Shown one piece after another: positions 15,648 to 25,820 of a stretch of DNA of 64,000 nt. The notes below the pieces were generated by a model, which ran no database searches, was not told where the DNA came from, and saw only the letters and a list, made by a program, of their open reading frames with translations. The stretch comes from Aureimonas psammosilenae (GTDB taxonomy: Bacteria > Pseudomonadota > Alphaproteobacteria > Rhizobiales > Rhizobiaceae), in the NCBI RefSeq assembly GCF_009176975.1, contig NZ_WEZG01000001.1, positions 248,001 to 312,000 on the forward strand. Direction: 5' to 3'. The translations under genes were made by a program, and so were the position numbers. The first letter of the stretch is position 1. Every line of letters starts with the position of its first letter.

Positions 15648-16421
15648 CTACGACAAGGACAGCCGCGCCGCGACATCCTTCAAAAGGCTCAGCGCATCGG
15701 CGATCTTCGGCCCCGGCGCGTCGAGGCGGTGCACGAAGGGGCAGGTGAGAACGGCCAGCGCATGGCCGTCCGGCGACAGGATCGGCACGCTGATATCCTC
15801 GATGCCCTGCACCTGCCGGCTTTTGCCCGTGCGATACCCTTTGGCGCGATGGCCGGCCAGACGGGTCTCGATCGAGCGGAACATGGGCAACCGCTCGCTC
15901 CCTTCCCAGCGCGACAGGAGTTCGGACAGGGCTTCGGGCGCGGTGAAGGCGAGGAGGGTTTCGCCCGACCCCGTTTGGAGAAGGTCGATCGGCGCGCCGA
16001 TCCGGATACCGAATTCCCAGTTGCCCGGACAGCTTGCATGGGCGACCACGATGGCGTCGCCGCCTTCGGGGGCCACCAGATGGCAGGACTGGCGTGCCTG
16101 GCGCGAGAAGTCGTCCATCAAGGGCTGGGCCGGCGTCACGAGGCGGCGGAGCGGCGGATGCCGGTGCGCGAGGGCGAAGAGCTTCATGGTCAGCGCATAG
16201 CGGTCGCCTTCCAGCGAGCGGCCGACATAATCGCGCGCCACCAGCCGTTCCAGCATCCGGTACACCTCGCTCGGGCTGCGGCCCATCGCCTTGACGATCT
16301 CGGCCCGCGTCAGCCCGCCCGGCTGCTCCGACAGGAGTTCGATGATGTCGAGACCCTTGTCGAGAGCCGGCGCCCGGTATCGCTCTTCCGGCTCGGGAAG
16401 GAGTTTCAGCGTTCCGCTCAT
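15648..16421 (-). CDS. IclR-family regulator of the fucose locus
   Basis: 257 residues. N-terminal winged helix-turn-helix (ALDKGLDIIELLSEQPGGLTRAEIVKAMGRSPSEVYRMLERLVARDYV) followed by the IclR effector domain (SRQARQSCHLVAPEGGDAIVVAHA, PIDLLQTGSGETLLAF, GIEDISVPILSPDGHALAVLTC). It probably senses L-fucose or a pathway acid. It is divergent from the SDR/ABC operon, and the 99 bases between hold a promoter interrupted by repeated GAACA half-sites, the natural place for its operator. Whether it represses or activates is not visible, but an operator between -35 and -10 favours repression. Confidence 0.92.
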   Translation of the reverse strand: MSGTLKLLPEPEERYRAPALDKGLDIIELLSEQPGGLTRAEIVKAMGRSPSEVYRMLERLVARDYVGRSLEGDRYALTMKLFALAHRHPPLRRLVTPAQPLMDDFSRQARQSCHLVAPEGGDAIVVAHASCPGNWEFGIRIGAPIDLLQTGSGETLLAFTAPEALSELLSRWEGSERLPMFRSIETRLAGHRAKGYRTGKSRQVQGIEDISVPILSPDGHALAVLTCPFVHRLDAPGPKIADALSLLKDVAARLSLS

Positions 16422-16447
16422 CTCTTGTCCGCGTGCGTGATCGGTGG

Positions 16448-16486
16448 TTTACATATGAACATTCTGTTCGTATAAGAACAAGAACA
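16448..16486 (+). promoter_or_regulatory. fucose operon promoter with embedded IclR-type operator
   Basis: Promoter TTTACA (16448-16453), 17-base spacer, TATAAG (16471-16476), reading to the SDR gene at 16521. Four copies of a GAACA half-site lie within 30 bases: GAACA 16457-16461, TGTTC 16465-16469, GAACA 16476-16480 and GAACA 16482-16486. The first pair forms the palindrome GAACATTCTGTTC between -35 and -10. Confidence 0.7.
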
Positions 16487-16520
16487 GCACGGAACTGCAA
16501 GCTTGGGAGGGCGGCACGTC

Positions 16521-17270
16521 ATGCGGTTGGATGGCAAGCGCATCTTCATCTCCGCCGCCGCGCAAGGCATCGGCCGCGCCAGCGCTCTTCTTTGCGCCGC
16601 GGAAGGCGCCGAGGTCGTCGCCACCGATCTGAACGCCGAAGCGCTTCGCGATCTGGCGCAGGAAAATCCGCGCATCACGGCCTTGCCCCTAGATGTTCTC
16701 GACGGCGCCGCGATCAGCGCCTTCGCCGCCTCGCAGGCGCCCTTCGACGGCATCTTCAACTGCGCCGGCTTCGTCCACAACGGCGCCATCCTCGATTGCG
16801 GCGACGAGGACTGGGACTTTTCCTTCGACCTCAACGTCAAGTCCATGTTCCGCGTCACCAGAGCGCTTCTGCCGGGCCTGTTGGAGCGCGCGGACGCCAC
16901 GGGAGCTGCATCGATCCTCAACATGGCGTCCATGGCCTCTTCGGTGAAGGGCTTTCCGAACCGCTTCGCCTATGGCGCGACAAAGGCGGCGGTGATCGGC
17001 GTCACCAAGAGCATCGCGGCCGATTACGTGAAGCGCAATCTTCGCTGCAACGCCCTTTGCCCCGGCACGGTGGACACGCCTTCCTTGCGCGGCCGCATCA
17101 ACAGCGCGCCCGATCCCGTGCAGGCGGAAAAGGACTTCGTCGCCCGCCAGCCGATGGGGCGTCTCGCCACGGTGTCCGACATCGCGCCCACCGTCGTGTA
17201 CCTTCTGTCGGACGAATCGCGCTTCGTGACCGGTCAGGCCGTCCTCGTGGACGGTGGCGTCACCATCTGA
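16521..17270 (+). CDS. SDR dehydrogenase, probably 2-keto-3-deoxy-L-fuconate dehydrogenase
   Basis: 249 residues. Classical SDR with an atypical cofactor loop [11 protein letters not shown] (usual TGxxxGIG), the Ser in [11 protein letters not shown] and [10 protein letters not shown] for the Tyr-Lys pair, and the C-terminal [12 protein letters not shown]. The AAAQGIG variant is typical of enzymes related to BDH2/DHRS6 and of the bacterial 2-keto-3-deoxy-L-fuconate 4-dehydrogenase, which makes 2,4-diketo-3-deoxy-L-fuconate with NAD+. That assignment also fits the downstream hydrolase and L-fuconate dehydratase. It is the first gene of the operon, 25 bases ahead of the ABC ATPase. The ATG at 16521 is preferred over one at 16503 by alignment with the family start. 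Confidence 0.85.
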   Translation: MRLDGKRIFISAAAQGIGRASALLCAAEGAEVVATDLNAEALRDLAQENPRITALPLDVLDGAAISAFAASQAPFDGIFNCAGFVHNGAILDCGDEDWDFSFDLNVKSMFRVTRALLPGLLERADATGAASILNMASMASSVKGFPNRFAYGATKAAVIGVTKSIAADYVKRNLRCNALCPGTVDTPSLRGRINSAPDPVQAEKDFVARQPMGRLATVSDIAPTVVYLLSDESRFVTGQAVLVDGGVTI

Positions 17271-17295
17271 CGGCGTCGGGCCAGGGGAGAAGGCC

Positions 17296-18819
17296 ATGAG
17301 CGAACTGGTTCGGATGGAAGGGATCGACAAGTCCTTTCCCGGCGTCCAAGCCCTCAAGAGAGCGCGCTTCGATCTTCGCGCCGGCGAGGTCCATGCCCTG
17401 ATGGGCGAGAACGGCGCCGGCAAGTCGACGATGATGAAGATCCTGTCCGGCATCTATCCGATGACCGCCGGCGATATCCTTCTCCAAGGCCGGCCGGTCG
17501 AGATCAGCTCGCCGCGCGCCGCGCAGGATCTTGGGATCGCGATCATCCATCAGGAACTCAACCTGATGCCCGATCTTTCGGCCGCCGAGAACATCTTCAT
17601 CGGCCGCGAGCCCAAACGGGCTTTCGGTCTTCTGGACGATGCGCGGCTCAACGCGGACGCCAGAGCGATCTTCCAGTCGATGCGGCTCGACCTCGATCCG
17701 CGAACGTTGGTCGGCTCGCTCACCGTCGCCAAGCAGCAGATGGTGGAGATCGCCAAAGCCCTGTCGTTCCGTTCGCGCGTCCTCATCATGGACGAGCCGA
17801 CGGCGGCCTTGAACGATGCCGAGATCGCCGATCTCTTCGCCATCATCGGGCGGTTGAAAGCGGACGGCGTCGGGATCGTCTACATCTCGCACAAGATGGA
17901 CGAGCTGAAGCGCATCGCGGACCGGGTGACGGTGATGCGCGACGGCGAATATGTAGCGACCGTGCCGATGGCGGAAACGCCCGTGTCGCGCATCATCTCC
18001 ATGATGGTCGGGCGGGAACTGGCTGAAGACGCCCGGCCGCATTTGCCCGAGGCCGAGGGCGAGGTGCTTCTCGATGTTCGCAGCCTGAACCGGGGCGCGG
18101 CTATCCGCGACGTGTCCTTTCAGGTTCGGCGCGGCGAGATCCTCGGTTTCGCCGGGCTGATGGGGGCAGGGCGCACCGAAGTCGCGCGCGCCGTCTTCGG
18201 CGCCGACCGGCGCGATTCCGGCGAAATCCGCGTGTCCGGTCGGCCCGTCGACATCCGCAGCCCCAAGGATGCGGTGCGCGCCGGCATCGGCTACCTGTCG
18301 GAGGACCGCAAGCATTTCGGCCTCGCCACCGCCATGAGCGTTCGCGACAATGTCGCCCTCGCCTCGCTGTCGCGCTTTGCCGGCCGCCTCGGCCTCCTGA
18401 AGGAAGGCGCGATGCGCGACACGGCGCGGCGCTATGTCGGCGAACTTTCCATCAAGACGCCGTCCGACGAGCAGGAAGCGCGCCTTCTGTCCGGCGGCAA
18501 CCAACAGAAGGTCGTGATCGCCAAATGGCTGCTTCGCGACTGCGACGTCCTGTTCTTCGACGAGCCGACGCGCGGCATCGATGTCGGCGCCAAGGCCGAG
18601 ATCTACAAGCTGATGAACGCGCTCGCCGCCGAAGGGCGGGCCATCGTCGTCATCTCCTCCGAACTGCCCGAGGTGCTGCGGCTCAGCCACCGCATCGCGG
18701 TGATGTGCGAAGGGCGGCTGACGGGGTTCCTGCCGGCCGGCGCGGCCCAAGACGAGATCATGCATCTGGCCACCATGCGCGGGGGTTCCGCCCCTGATGC
18801 CGCGGGAGAAACGCGATGA
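17296..18819 (+). CDS. sugar ABC importer, double-domain ATPase (RbsA/MglA type)
   Basis: 507 residues from ATG 17296, which has ggggagaag before it. Two ABC domains in tandem: the first with Walker [18 protein letters not shown]-loop, signature [14 protein letters not shown] and Walker [12 protein letters not shown]; the second with the degenerate P-loop GLMGAGRTE usual for this subfamily, [15 protein letters not shown] and [10 protein letters not shown]. It energises carbohydrate uptake through the permease encoded next, with which it overlaps by four bases. Given its neighbours the cargo is probably L-fucose or another deoxyhexose. Confidence 0.95.
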   Translation: MSELVRMEGIDKSFPGVQALKRARFDLRAGEVHALMGENGAGKSTMMKILSGIYPMTAGDILLQGRPVEISSPRAAQDLGIAIIHQELNLMPDLSAAENIFIGREPKRAFGLLDDARLNADARAIFQSMRLDLDPRTLVGSLTVAKQQMVEIAKALSFRSRVLIMDEPTAALNDAEIADLFAIIGRLKADGVGIVYISHKMDELKRIADRVTVMRDGEYVATVPMAETPVSRIISMMVGRELAEDARPHLPEAEGEVLLDVRSLNRGAAIRDVSFQVRRGEILGFAGLMGAGRTEVARAVFGADRRDSGEIRVSGRPVDIRSPKDAVRAGIGYLSEDRKHFGLATAMSVRDNVALASLSRFAGRLGLLKEGAMRDTARRYVGELSIKTPSDEQEARLLSGGNQQKVVIAKWLLRDCDVLFFDEPTRGIDVGAKAEIYKLMNALAAEGRAIVVISSELPEVLRLSHRIAVMCEGRLTGFLPAGAAQDEIMHLATMRGGSAPDAAGETR

Positions 18820-19835
18820 GCACCACGGGCAACGCCGCCGGCGGCGCGACGGCCGGGCCGGGAACCGCCCCATCGGCACGCTTTTCGGGCGCGCAACAGC
18901 GGCTTCTGGCCTTCGCGAGCCTGATCGTGCTCGTGATCGGCTTTTCGCTCGCTTCGCCGAACTTCCTGCAAACCGCCAACATCCTGTCGATCCTCCAGGC
19001 GACTTCGGTGAACGGCGTTCTGGCAGTGGCCGCAACGCTCGTGATCATCACCGGCGGCATCGACCTGTCGGTCGGAACGCTGATGACCTTCTGCGCGGTG
19101 ATCGCGGGAACGGTTCTGACGAAATGGGGCATGCCGCTGCCGCTCGGCATTCTGGCCGCGCTCGCCGCCGGCACCGTGTCGGGCCTTTGCTCCGGCTCGT
19201 TCATCGCCAAGCTGAAGGTTCCGCCCTTTATCGCGACGCTCGGCATGATGCTGATCCTGAAAGGCCTGTCGCTCGTGATCTCGGGCACGCGGCCGATCTA
19301 CTTCAACTCGACGCCGGGCTTCACCGACATCGCGCAAGGCTCCATCATCGGCTGGGTGCTGCCCGAGGTGCCGATCCCGAACGGCGTTCTGGTTCTCTTC
19401 GGCGTCGCGCTTATTGCCCATTTCATTCTGCGCCGCACGATCCTCGGCCGCTTCACCTTCGCGCTCGGCTCCAACGAGGAAGCGGTGCGCTTGTCGGGTG
19501 TCGACACCGACCGCTGGAAGATCGCGGTCTATGCGCTGGCCGGCGGCATCTGCGGCGTGGCCGGGCTTCTCATCGCGTCCCGCCTCAACTCCGCCCAGCC
19601 AGCGCTCGGCCAGGGCTACGAACTCGACGCCATCGCGGCGGTGGTGATCGGCGGCACGAGCCTGTCGGGCGGTCGCGGCACGATCGTCGGCACGCTGATC
19701 GGCGCGCTCATCATCTCCGTTCTCGCCAACGGATTGCGCATCCTGTCCGTCGCGCAGGAATGGCAGACGGTGGTGACCGGGGCGATCATCATCCTCGCCG
19801 TCTACACCGACATGCTGCGGCGCCGGCGGGTCTGA
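18816..19835 (+). CDS. sugar ABC importer permease (RbsC type)
   Basis: 339 residues, 8-10 membrane segments. RbsC-family marks: [26 protein letters not shown], the [21 protein letters not shown] coupling region and [29 protein letters not shown] near the C-terminus. It forms the inner-membrane channel for the double-domain ATPase, to which it is coupled by an ATGA overlap. A hydrophilic Gly/Ala/Thr-rich N-terminal tail of about 25 residues precedes the first helix. Confidence 0.95.
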   Translation: MSTTGNAAGGATAGPGTAPSARFSGAQQRLLAFASLIVLVIGFSLASPNFLQTANILSILQATSVNGVLAVAATLVIITGGIDLSVGTLMTFCAVIAGTVLTKWGMPLPLGILAALAAGTVSGLCSGSFIAKLKVPPFIATLGMMLILKGLSLVISGTRPIYFNSTPGFTDIAQGSIIGWVLPEVPIPNGVLVLFGVALIAHFILRRTILGRFTFALGSNEEAVRLSGVDTDRWKIAVYALAGGICGVAGLLIASRLNSAQPALGQGYELDAIAAVVIGGTSLSGGRGTIVGTLIGALIISVLANGLRILSVAQEWQTVVTGAIIILAVYTDMLRRRRV

Positions 19836-19919
19836 GAGCTCAATACCGGCCGGGCGGCAAGGAGCCCGGACGGATGCAAGCGAACCGCTCCGAAAAGGGG
19901 CACCAAGGGAGGAAGTCTC

Positions 19920-20870
19920 ATGCTCAATCGCCGTTATCTCATCGCCGCCAGCGCGGCCCTCGCGCTTCTCGGCAGCTCCGGCCTCGCCGGCGCGCAGGAA
20001 GCCGGGAAGATGTACGTGCCGGTCATCTCCAAGGGCTTCCAGCACCAGTTCTGGCAGGCCGTGAAGGCCGGCGCCGACAAGGCCGCCACCGAACTGAACG
20101 TTTCCATCACCTTCGAAGGACCGGATACGGAAGCGCAGGTCGACCGTCAGATCGACATGCTGTCGGCGGCCCTCGCCAAGAAGCCCTCCGCCATCGGCTT
20201 CGCCGCGCTCGACAGCCAGGCCGCGACGCCGCTCCTGCAGCAGGCGAAGGCCGCCAACATCCCCGTGGTCGCCTTCGATTCCGGCGTCGACAGCGACATT
20301 CCGGTGACGACCGCCGCCACCGACAACGTCGCCGCCGCGGCGCTCGCCGCCGACAAGATGGCGGGCCTCATCGGCGATAGCGGCAAGATCGCGCTCGTCG
20401 TTCACGACCAGACCAGCCGCACCGGCGTCGACCGTCGCGACGGTTTCGTGAACCAGATCAAGGCCAAGCATCCCAATATCGAGATCGTCGACATCCAGTA
20501 CGGCGCGGGCGACCAGCTTCAGTCGACCGAGATCACCAAGTCGATCCTTCAGGCCAATCCGGACCTCAAGGGCATCTTCGGCGCGAACGAGGGCTCGGCC
20601 ATCGGCGTCATCAACGGTGCCCGCGAACTCGGCCGCAAGATCGTCATCATCGGCTATGATTCCGGCGCGCAGCAGAAGCAGGCCATCATGGACGGCTCGA
20701 TGGCCGGCGCCATCACCCAGAACCCGGTTGGCATCGGTTACCAGACGGTGAAGGCCGCCGTTGCCGCCGCCAAGGGCGAGAAGGTCGAGCCGAAGATCGA
20801 TACCGGCTTCTTCTGGTACGACAAGACCAACATCGCCTCCCCGGAAATCGCCGCCGTTCTTTACGACTGA
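19920..20870 (+). CDS. sugar ABC importer periplasmic binding protein (RbsB type)
   Basis: 316 residues. Sec signal peptide (RRYLIAASAALALLGSSGLAGAQ), then a type-I periplasmic binding fold: YVPVISKGFQHQFWQAVKAGADKAA, FEGPDTEAQVDRQIDMLSAAL, VAFDSGVDSD, GDSGKIALVVHDQ and FGANEGSAIGVINGARE. It captures the sugar in the periplasm; ligand likely L-fucose by context, not by motif. A gggagg ribosome-binding site precedes the ATG, and a long perfect hairpin follows the stop codon. Confidence 0.95.
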   Translation: MLNRRYLIAASAALALLGSSGLAGAQEAGKMYVPVISKGFQHQFWQAVKAGADKAATELNVSITFEGPDTEAQVDRQIDMLSAALAKKPSAIGFAALDSQAATPLLQQAKAANIPVVAFDSGVDSDIPVTTAATDNVAAAALAADKMAGLIGDSGKIALVVHDQTSRTGVDRRDGFVNQIKAKHPNIEIVDIQYGAGDQLQSTEITKSILQANPDLKGIFGANEGSAIGVINGARELGRKIVIIGYDSGAQQKQAIMDGSMAGAITQNPVGIGYQTVKAAVAAAKGEKVEPKIDTGFFWYDKTNIASPEIAAVLYD

Positions 20871-20883
20871 TCGACGCTCCGTT

Positions 20884-20907
20884 GGGGCGGCGGCTTGCCG
20901 CCGCCCC
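20884..20907 (+). other. hairpin after the binding-protein gene
   Basis: Perfect 11-bp stem GGGGCGGCGGC (20884-20894) / GCCGCCGCCCC (20897-20907) with a two-base loop and no T run, 13 bases after the stop codon. Hairpins here in other ABC operons protect the upstream message from 3' decay and raise binding-protein level; partial termination is an alternative. Confidence 0.55.
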
Positions 20908-20942
20908 GCTCAATTCTTCCAAGAACAGGACGAACCCACGCG

Positions 20943-21797
20943 ATGAAGCTCCTCCGTTACGGCGCCAAGGGCCAGGAAAAGCCCGGTCTCCTCGACGCCT
21001 CGAACCGCGTGCGCGACCTGTCCGCCCATGTCGCCGACATCGCCGGCGAGGTGCTGACGCCCGAAGGCATCGCGCGCTTGCAGGCTCTCGACCCCGAAAC
21101 GCTGCCGCTCGTGGAAGGCGTGCCGCAGGAGGGCCTGCGTCTTGGTCCTTGCGTCGGCCATATCGGCAAGTTCATCTGCATCGGCCTGAACTACGCCGAC
21201 CACGCCGCCGAGACCGGCGCGCCGATCCCGGCCGAGCCGATCATCTTCAACAAGTGGACGAGCGCCGTGGTCGGCCCGAACGACGATGTCGAGATCCCGC
21301 GCGATTCGGTGAAGACCGACTGGGAGGTCGAGCTCGGCGTCGTGATCGGCAAAGGCGGCCGCTACATCTCCGAAGAGAACGCGATGGACCACGTCGCGGG
21401 CTATTGCGTCATCAACGACGTGTCGGAGCGCGAATTCCAGATCGAGCGCGGCGGCACCTGGGACAAGGGCAAGGGCTGCGACACCTTCGGCCCGACCGGC
21501 CCCTGGCTCGTCACGAGCGACGAAGTCGCCGACCCGCAGAAGCTGAAGCTTTGGCTCGATGTCGACGGCAAGCGCTACCAGGACGGCACGACCGAAACCA
21601 TGATCTTCACCGTCCAGCAGATCGTGTCCTACCTGTCGCGCTTCATGAGCCTTCAGCCCGGCGACGTCATCTCCACCGGCACGCCGCCCGGCGTCGGCCT
21701 CGGCCAGAAGCCGCCCGTCTTCCTGACGGCGGGCCAGGAGATGCGTCTTGGCATCGAGGGCCTTGGCGAGCAGCGCCAGCGCACCGTTTCCGCCTGA
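20943..21797 (+). CDS. fumarylacetoacetase-fold hydrolase, probably 2,4-diketo-3-deoxy-L-fuconate hydrolase
   Basis: 284 residues from ATG 20943, with the family-typical opening KLLRYGAKGQEKPGLLD. The metal-binding core of the FAH superfamily is intact: IGLNYADHAAE, TDWEVELGVVIGKGG with its acidic ligands, YCVINDVSEREFQ and VISTGTPPGVGLG. In the non-phosphorylative L-fucose route this family cleaves 2,4-diketo-3-deoxy-L-fuconate to pyruvate and L-lactate; an acylpyruvase on another substrate is the alternative. The neighbouring dehydratase and two SDR genes make the fucose role likely. Confidence 0.87.
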   Translation: MKLLRYGAKGQEKPGLLDASNRVRDLSAHVADIAGEVLTPEGIARLQALDPETLPLVEGVPQEGLRLGPCVGHIGKFICIGLNYADHAAETGAPIPAEPIIFNKWTSAVVGPNDDVEIPRDSVKTDWEVELGVVIGKGGRYISEENAMDHVAGYCVINDVSEREFQIERGGTWDKGKGCDTFGPTGPWLVTSDEVADPQKLKLWLDVDGKRYQDGTTETMIFTVQQIVSYLSRFMSLQPGDVISTGTPPGVGLGQKPPVFLTAGQEMRLGIEGLGEQRQRTVSA

Positions 21798-21816
21798 TTT
21801 CCGAAAGGCCGCCGAC

Positions 21817-23872
<2,056 letters not shown>

Positions 23873-23881
23873 TTTTTCGCC

Positions 23882-24152
23882 TAGAGGCTGTTATGGACCG
23901 TAGACAAGCATTGTGTGGGATCAGCGAAGTCCAGCCCGGTAGAAGGCGAGTGCAGCCAAGCCTTGCGGCTTGGCAAATCTCGCCGACGCCCCGGATGGCT
24001 TCGCTCATCCCACCCTTCGGGCTGGCTGGACTGGCTCGCCGGAGTGCGTCGCCAGCGTTTGCCGGTAGCCCCGCTACCGGCTGCATCCGGCTCCTACCCG
24101 GCGAACCAGTCCAGCCAGCACAATGCTTGTCTACGGTCCATAACAGCCTCTA
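23882..24152. mobile_element. 271-base inverted-repeat element, MITE-like
   Basis: Perfect 34-base terminal inverted repeats (23882-23915 and 24119-24152) enclose about 200 bases without a gene. The outermost bases are TA on both sides, compatible with a TA target duplication around 32-base repeats that begin GAGGCTGTTATGG. The interior holds nested palindromes: CCAAGCC-TTGC-GGCTTGG, GCCGGTAGC-CCC-GCTACCGGC, and an 18-of-19 match between CTGGCTGGACTGGCTCGCC and the reverse complement of bases just inside the right repeat. No transposase is present, so it would be a non-autonomous derivative; the parent family (IS630- or IS5-like) is a guess. It fills most of the 347-base gap 23873-24219. Confidence 0.7.
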
Positions 24153-24170
24153 AGCACGCATAAAGAAAAA

Positions 24171-24203
24171 GCCCCGGACCGTGGCGACGGTCCGGGGCTT
24201 TTC
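24171..24203. terminator. bidirectional rho-independent terminator
   Basis: Perfect 12-bp stem GCCCCGGACCGT (24171-24182) / ACGGTCCGGGGC (24187-24198), loop GGCG, followed by TTTTC on the plus strand and by CTTTTTCTTT on the minus strand. It ends both the fucose operon and dctA. Confidence 0.92.
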
Positions 24204-24219
24204 TCGTTTGGACGTTGGC

Positions 24220-25554
24220 TTACTCGGCCGGAACGGCGATCGCCTTGGTGTCGGCGGCGTAAGCCTCGCCTGAAAGCGCGGCATGCAGCTTCTCCTGGTC
24301 GAGTTCACCTTCCCAACGGGCGACCACAAGGGTGGCGACGGCATTGCCGATGAAGTTGGTGAGCGCGCGGCATTCCGACATGAAGCGGTCGACGCCGAGA
24401 ATCAGCGCCATGCCGGCGACCGGCACGGACGGCACCACCGAGAGCGTCGCGGCCAGCGTGATGAAGCCCGCGCCCGTGATGCCCGCCGCGCCCTTGGAAG
24501 AAAGCATCGCGACGAGAAGGAGCAGGATCTGGTCGCCGATCGACAGGTCGATATTGGTGGCCTGCGCGATGAACAGGGCGGCCAGCGTCATGTAGATGTT
24601 GGTGCCGTCGAGGTTGAAGGAATAGCCCGTCGGGACGACGAGGCCGACGACCGACTTCTTGGCGCCGGCGCGCTCGAGCTTTTCCATCAGGGACGGCAAC
24701 GCGGCTTCCGACGAGGAGGTGCCGAGAACCAGCAGCAGCTCTTCCTTCAGGTAGCGGATCAGGGCGAAGATCGAGAAGCCGTTGTAGCGGGCGACGGCGC
24801 CGAGCACGACCACCACGAACAGGAAGGCCGTCAGGTAGAAGGTGCCGACCAGCATCGCGAGATTTGCGACCGAGCCGATGCCGTATTTGCCGATGGTGAA
24901 GGCCATCGCGCCGAACGCGCCGATGGGGGCGAACTTCATCAGCATGGAAACGAGCTTGAACATCGGGGCCATCACGGCCTGGAAGAATTCCGTCACCGGG
25001 CGGCCCTTCTCGCCGACCATCGCAAGGGCGAGACCGAACAGAACCGCGACGAACAGCACCTGCAGGATGTCGCCGTCGGCCAGCGCGCCGAAGAGCGTCG
25101 CGGGGATGATGTTCATCAGGAAGCCGACGATCGTCGTGTCGTGCGCCTTTTCCGTATAGGTCTTCACGGCCCCGGCATCGAGCGTCGCGGGATCGATGTT
25201 GAAGCCCGCGCCCGGATGAACGACGTTGGCGACGACGAGGCCGATGATCAGGGCGAGCGTCGAGAAGGTGAGGAAGTAGATCATCGCCTTGCCGACGACC
25301 CGGCCGACCTTGGCGAGATCGGTCATGCCGGCGATGCCGGTCACGACGGTCAGGAAGATCACCGGCGCGATGATCATCTTCACGAGCTTGATGAAGGCGT
25401 CACCGAGCGGCTTCAGGTCGGCGCCGAGCGCCGGGTAGAAGTGGCCGAGCGTGATGCCGGCGGCGATCGCCACCAGAACCTGGACGTAAAGCTGCGAGTA
25501 GAACGGCTTCTTCACCGGCGGCTCGGCCGCGTGCATTGGAATGGATGTCGCCAT
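24220..25554 (-). CDS. dctA: C4-dicarboxylate:cation symporter DctA
   Basis: 444 residues from ATG 25552-25554, which has a gggaga ribosome-binding site; the longer open frame to 25782 runs through the promoter and is rejected. Inner-membrane carrier for succinate, malate and fumarate of the DAACS family: [38 protein letters not shown], the serine-rich hairpin [13 protein letters not shown], and [21 protein letters not shown] with the substrate-binding Asn-Leu-Asp-Gly-Thr. It is divergent from dctBD and preceded by a textbook sigma-54 promoter, so it is induced by dicarboxylates through DctB/DctD. Confidence 0.97.
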   Translation of the reverse strand: MATSIPMHAAEPPVKKPFYSQLYVQVLVAIAAGITLGHFYPALGADLKPLGDAFIKLVKMIIAPVIFLTVVTGIAGMTDLAKVGRVVGKAMIYFLTFSTLALIIGLVVANVVHPGAGFNIDPATLDAGAVKTYTEKAHDTTIVGFLMNIIPATLFGALADGDILQVLFVAVLFGLALAMVGEKGRPVTEFFQAVMAPMFKLVSMLMKFAPIGAFGAMAFTIGKYGIGSVANLAMLVGTFYLTAFLFVVVVLGAVARYNGFSIFALIRYLKEELLLVLGTSSSEAALPSLMEKLERAGAKKSVVGLVVPTGYSFNLDGTNIYMTLAALFIAQATNIDLSIGDQILLLLVAMLSSKGAAGITGAGFITLAATLSVVPSVPVAGMALILGVDRFMSECRALTNFIGNAVATLVVARWEGELDQEKLHAALSGEAYAADTKAIAVPAE

Positions 25555-25642
25555 TGTCGTGTCTCCCCTTGAGTTCAAGCGAGTGTCATGGCCGTTGAAT
25601 CTCCTCCGGGAAGACGGCCGACACCTCCCGATGACGACCCTC

Positions 25643-25659
25643 ATGCAAACGACGTGCCA
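25643..25659 (-). promoter_or_regulatory. sigma-54 promoter of dctA
   Basis: On the minus strand TGGCACGTCGTTTGCAT (25659 to 25643) matches the -24/-12 consensus TGGCACG-N4-TTGC at every fixed position. It lies about 90 bases upstream of the dctA start codon. Confidence 0.93.
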
Positions 25660-25765
25660 AATTTCGTCTGCATCGCAGATATGCGAGGAATGCAGGGCTC
25701 TCGATGCCTGTGAACCAGGGAACGAGATACAGGAATGCGGTTTTCCGCTCGCTTTCGACCACGTG

Positions 25766-25783
25766 TGTGCGATATTCCGCACA
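25766..25783. promoter_or_regulatory. candidate DctD upstream activating site
   Basis: TGTGCG (25766-25771), six bases, CGCACA (25778-25783): a perfect 6+6 inverted repeat about 110 bases upstream of the dctA sigma-54 promoter, the usual place for an enhancer. A second small palindrome, TCTGC-ATC-GCAGA, is at 25667-25679 next to the promoter and could be another contact. Confidence 0.6.
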
Positions 25784-25820
25784 GATGACGAGCGGCGGGT
25801 ATGGTAAGGCGGTGGGCGGG

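Noticed and set aside
25555-25782. Longer N-terminus for dctA and for dctB over their shared intergenic region
   Set aside because: Both extensions cross the sigma-54 promoter or enhancer and have no ribosome-binding site or similarity.
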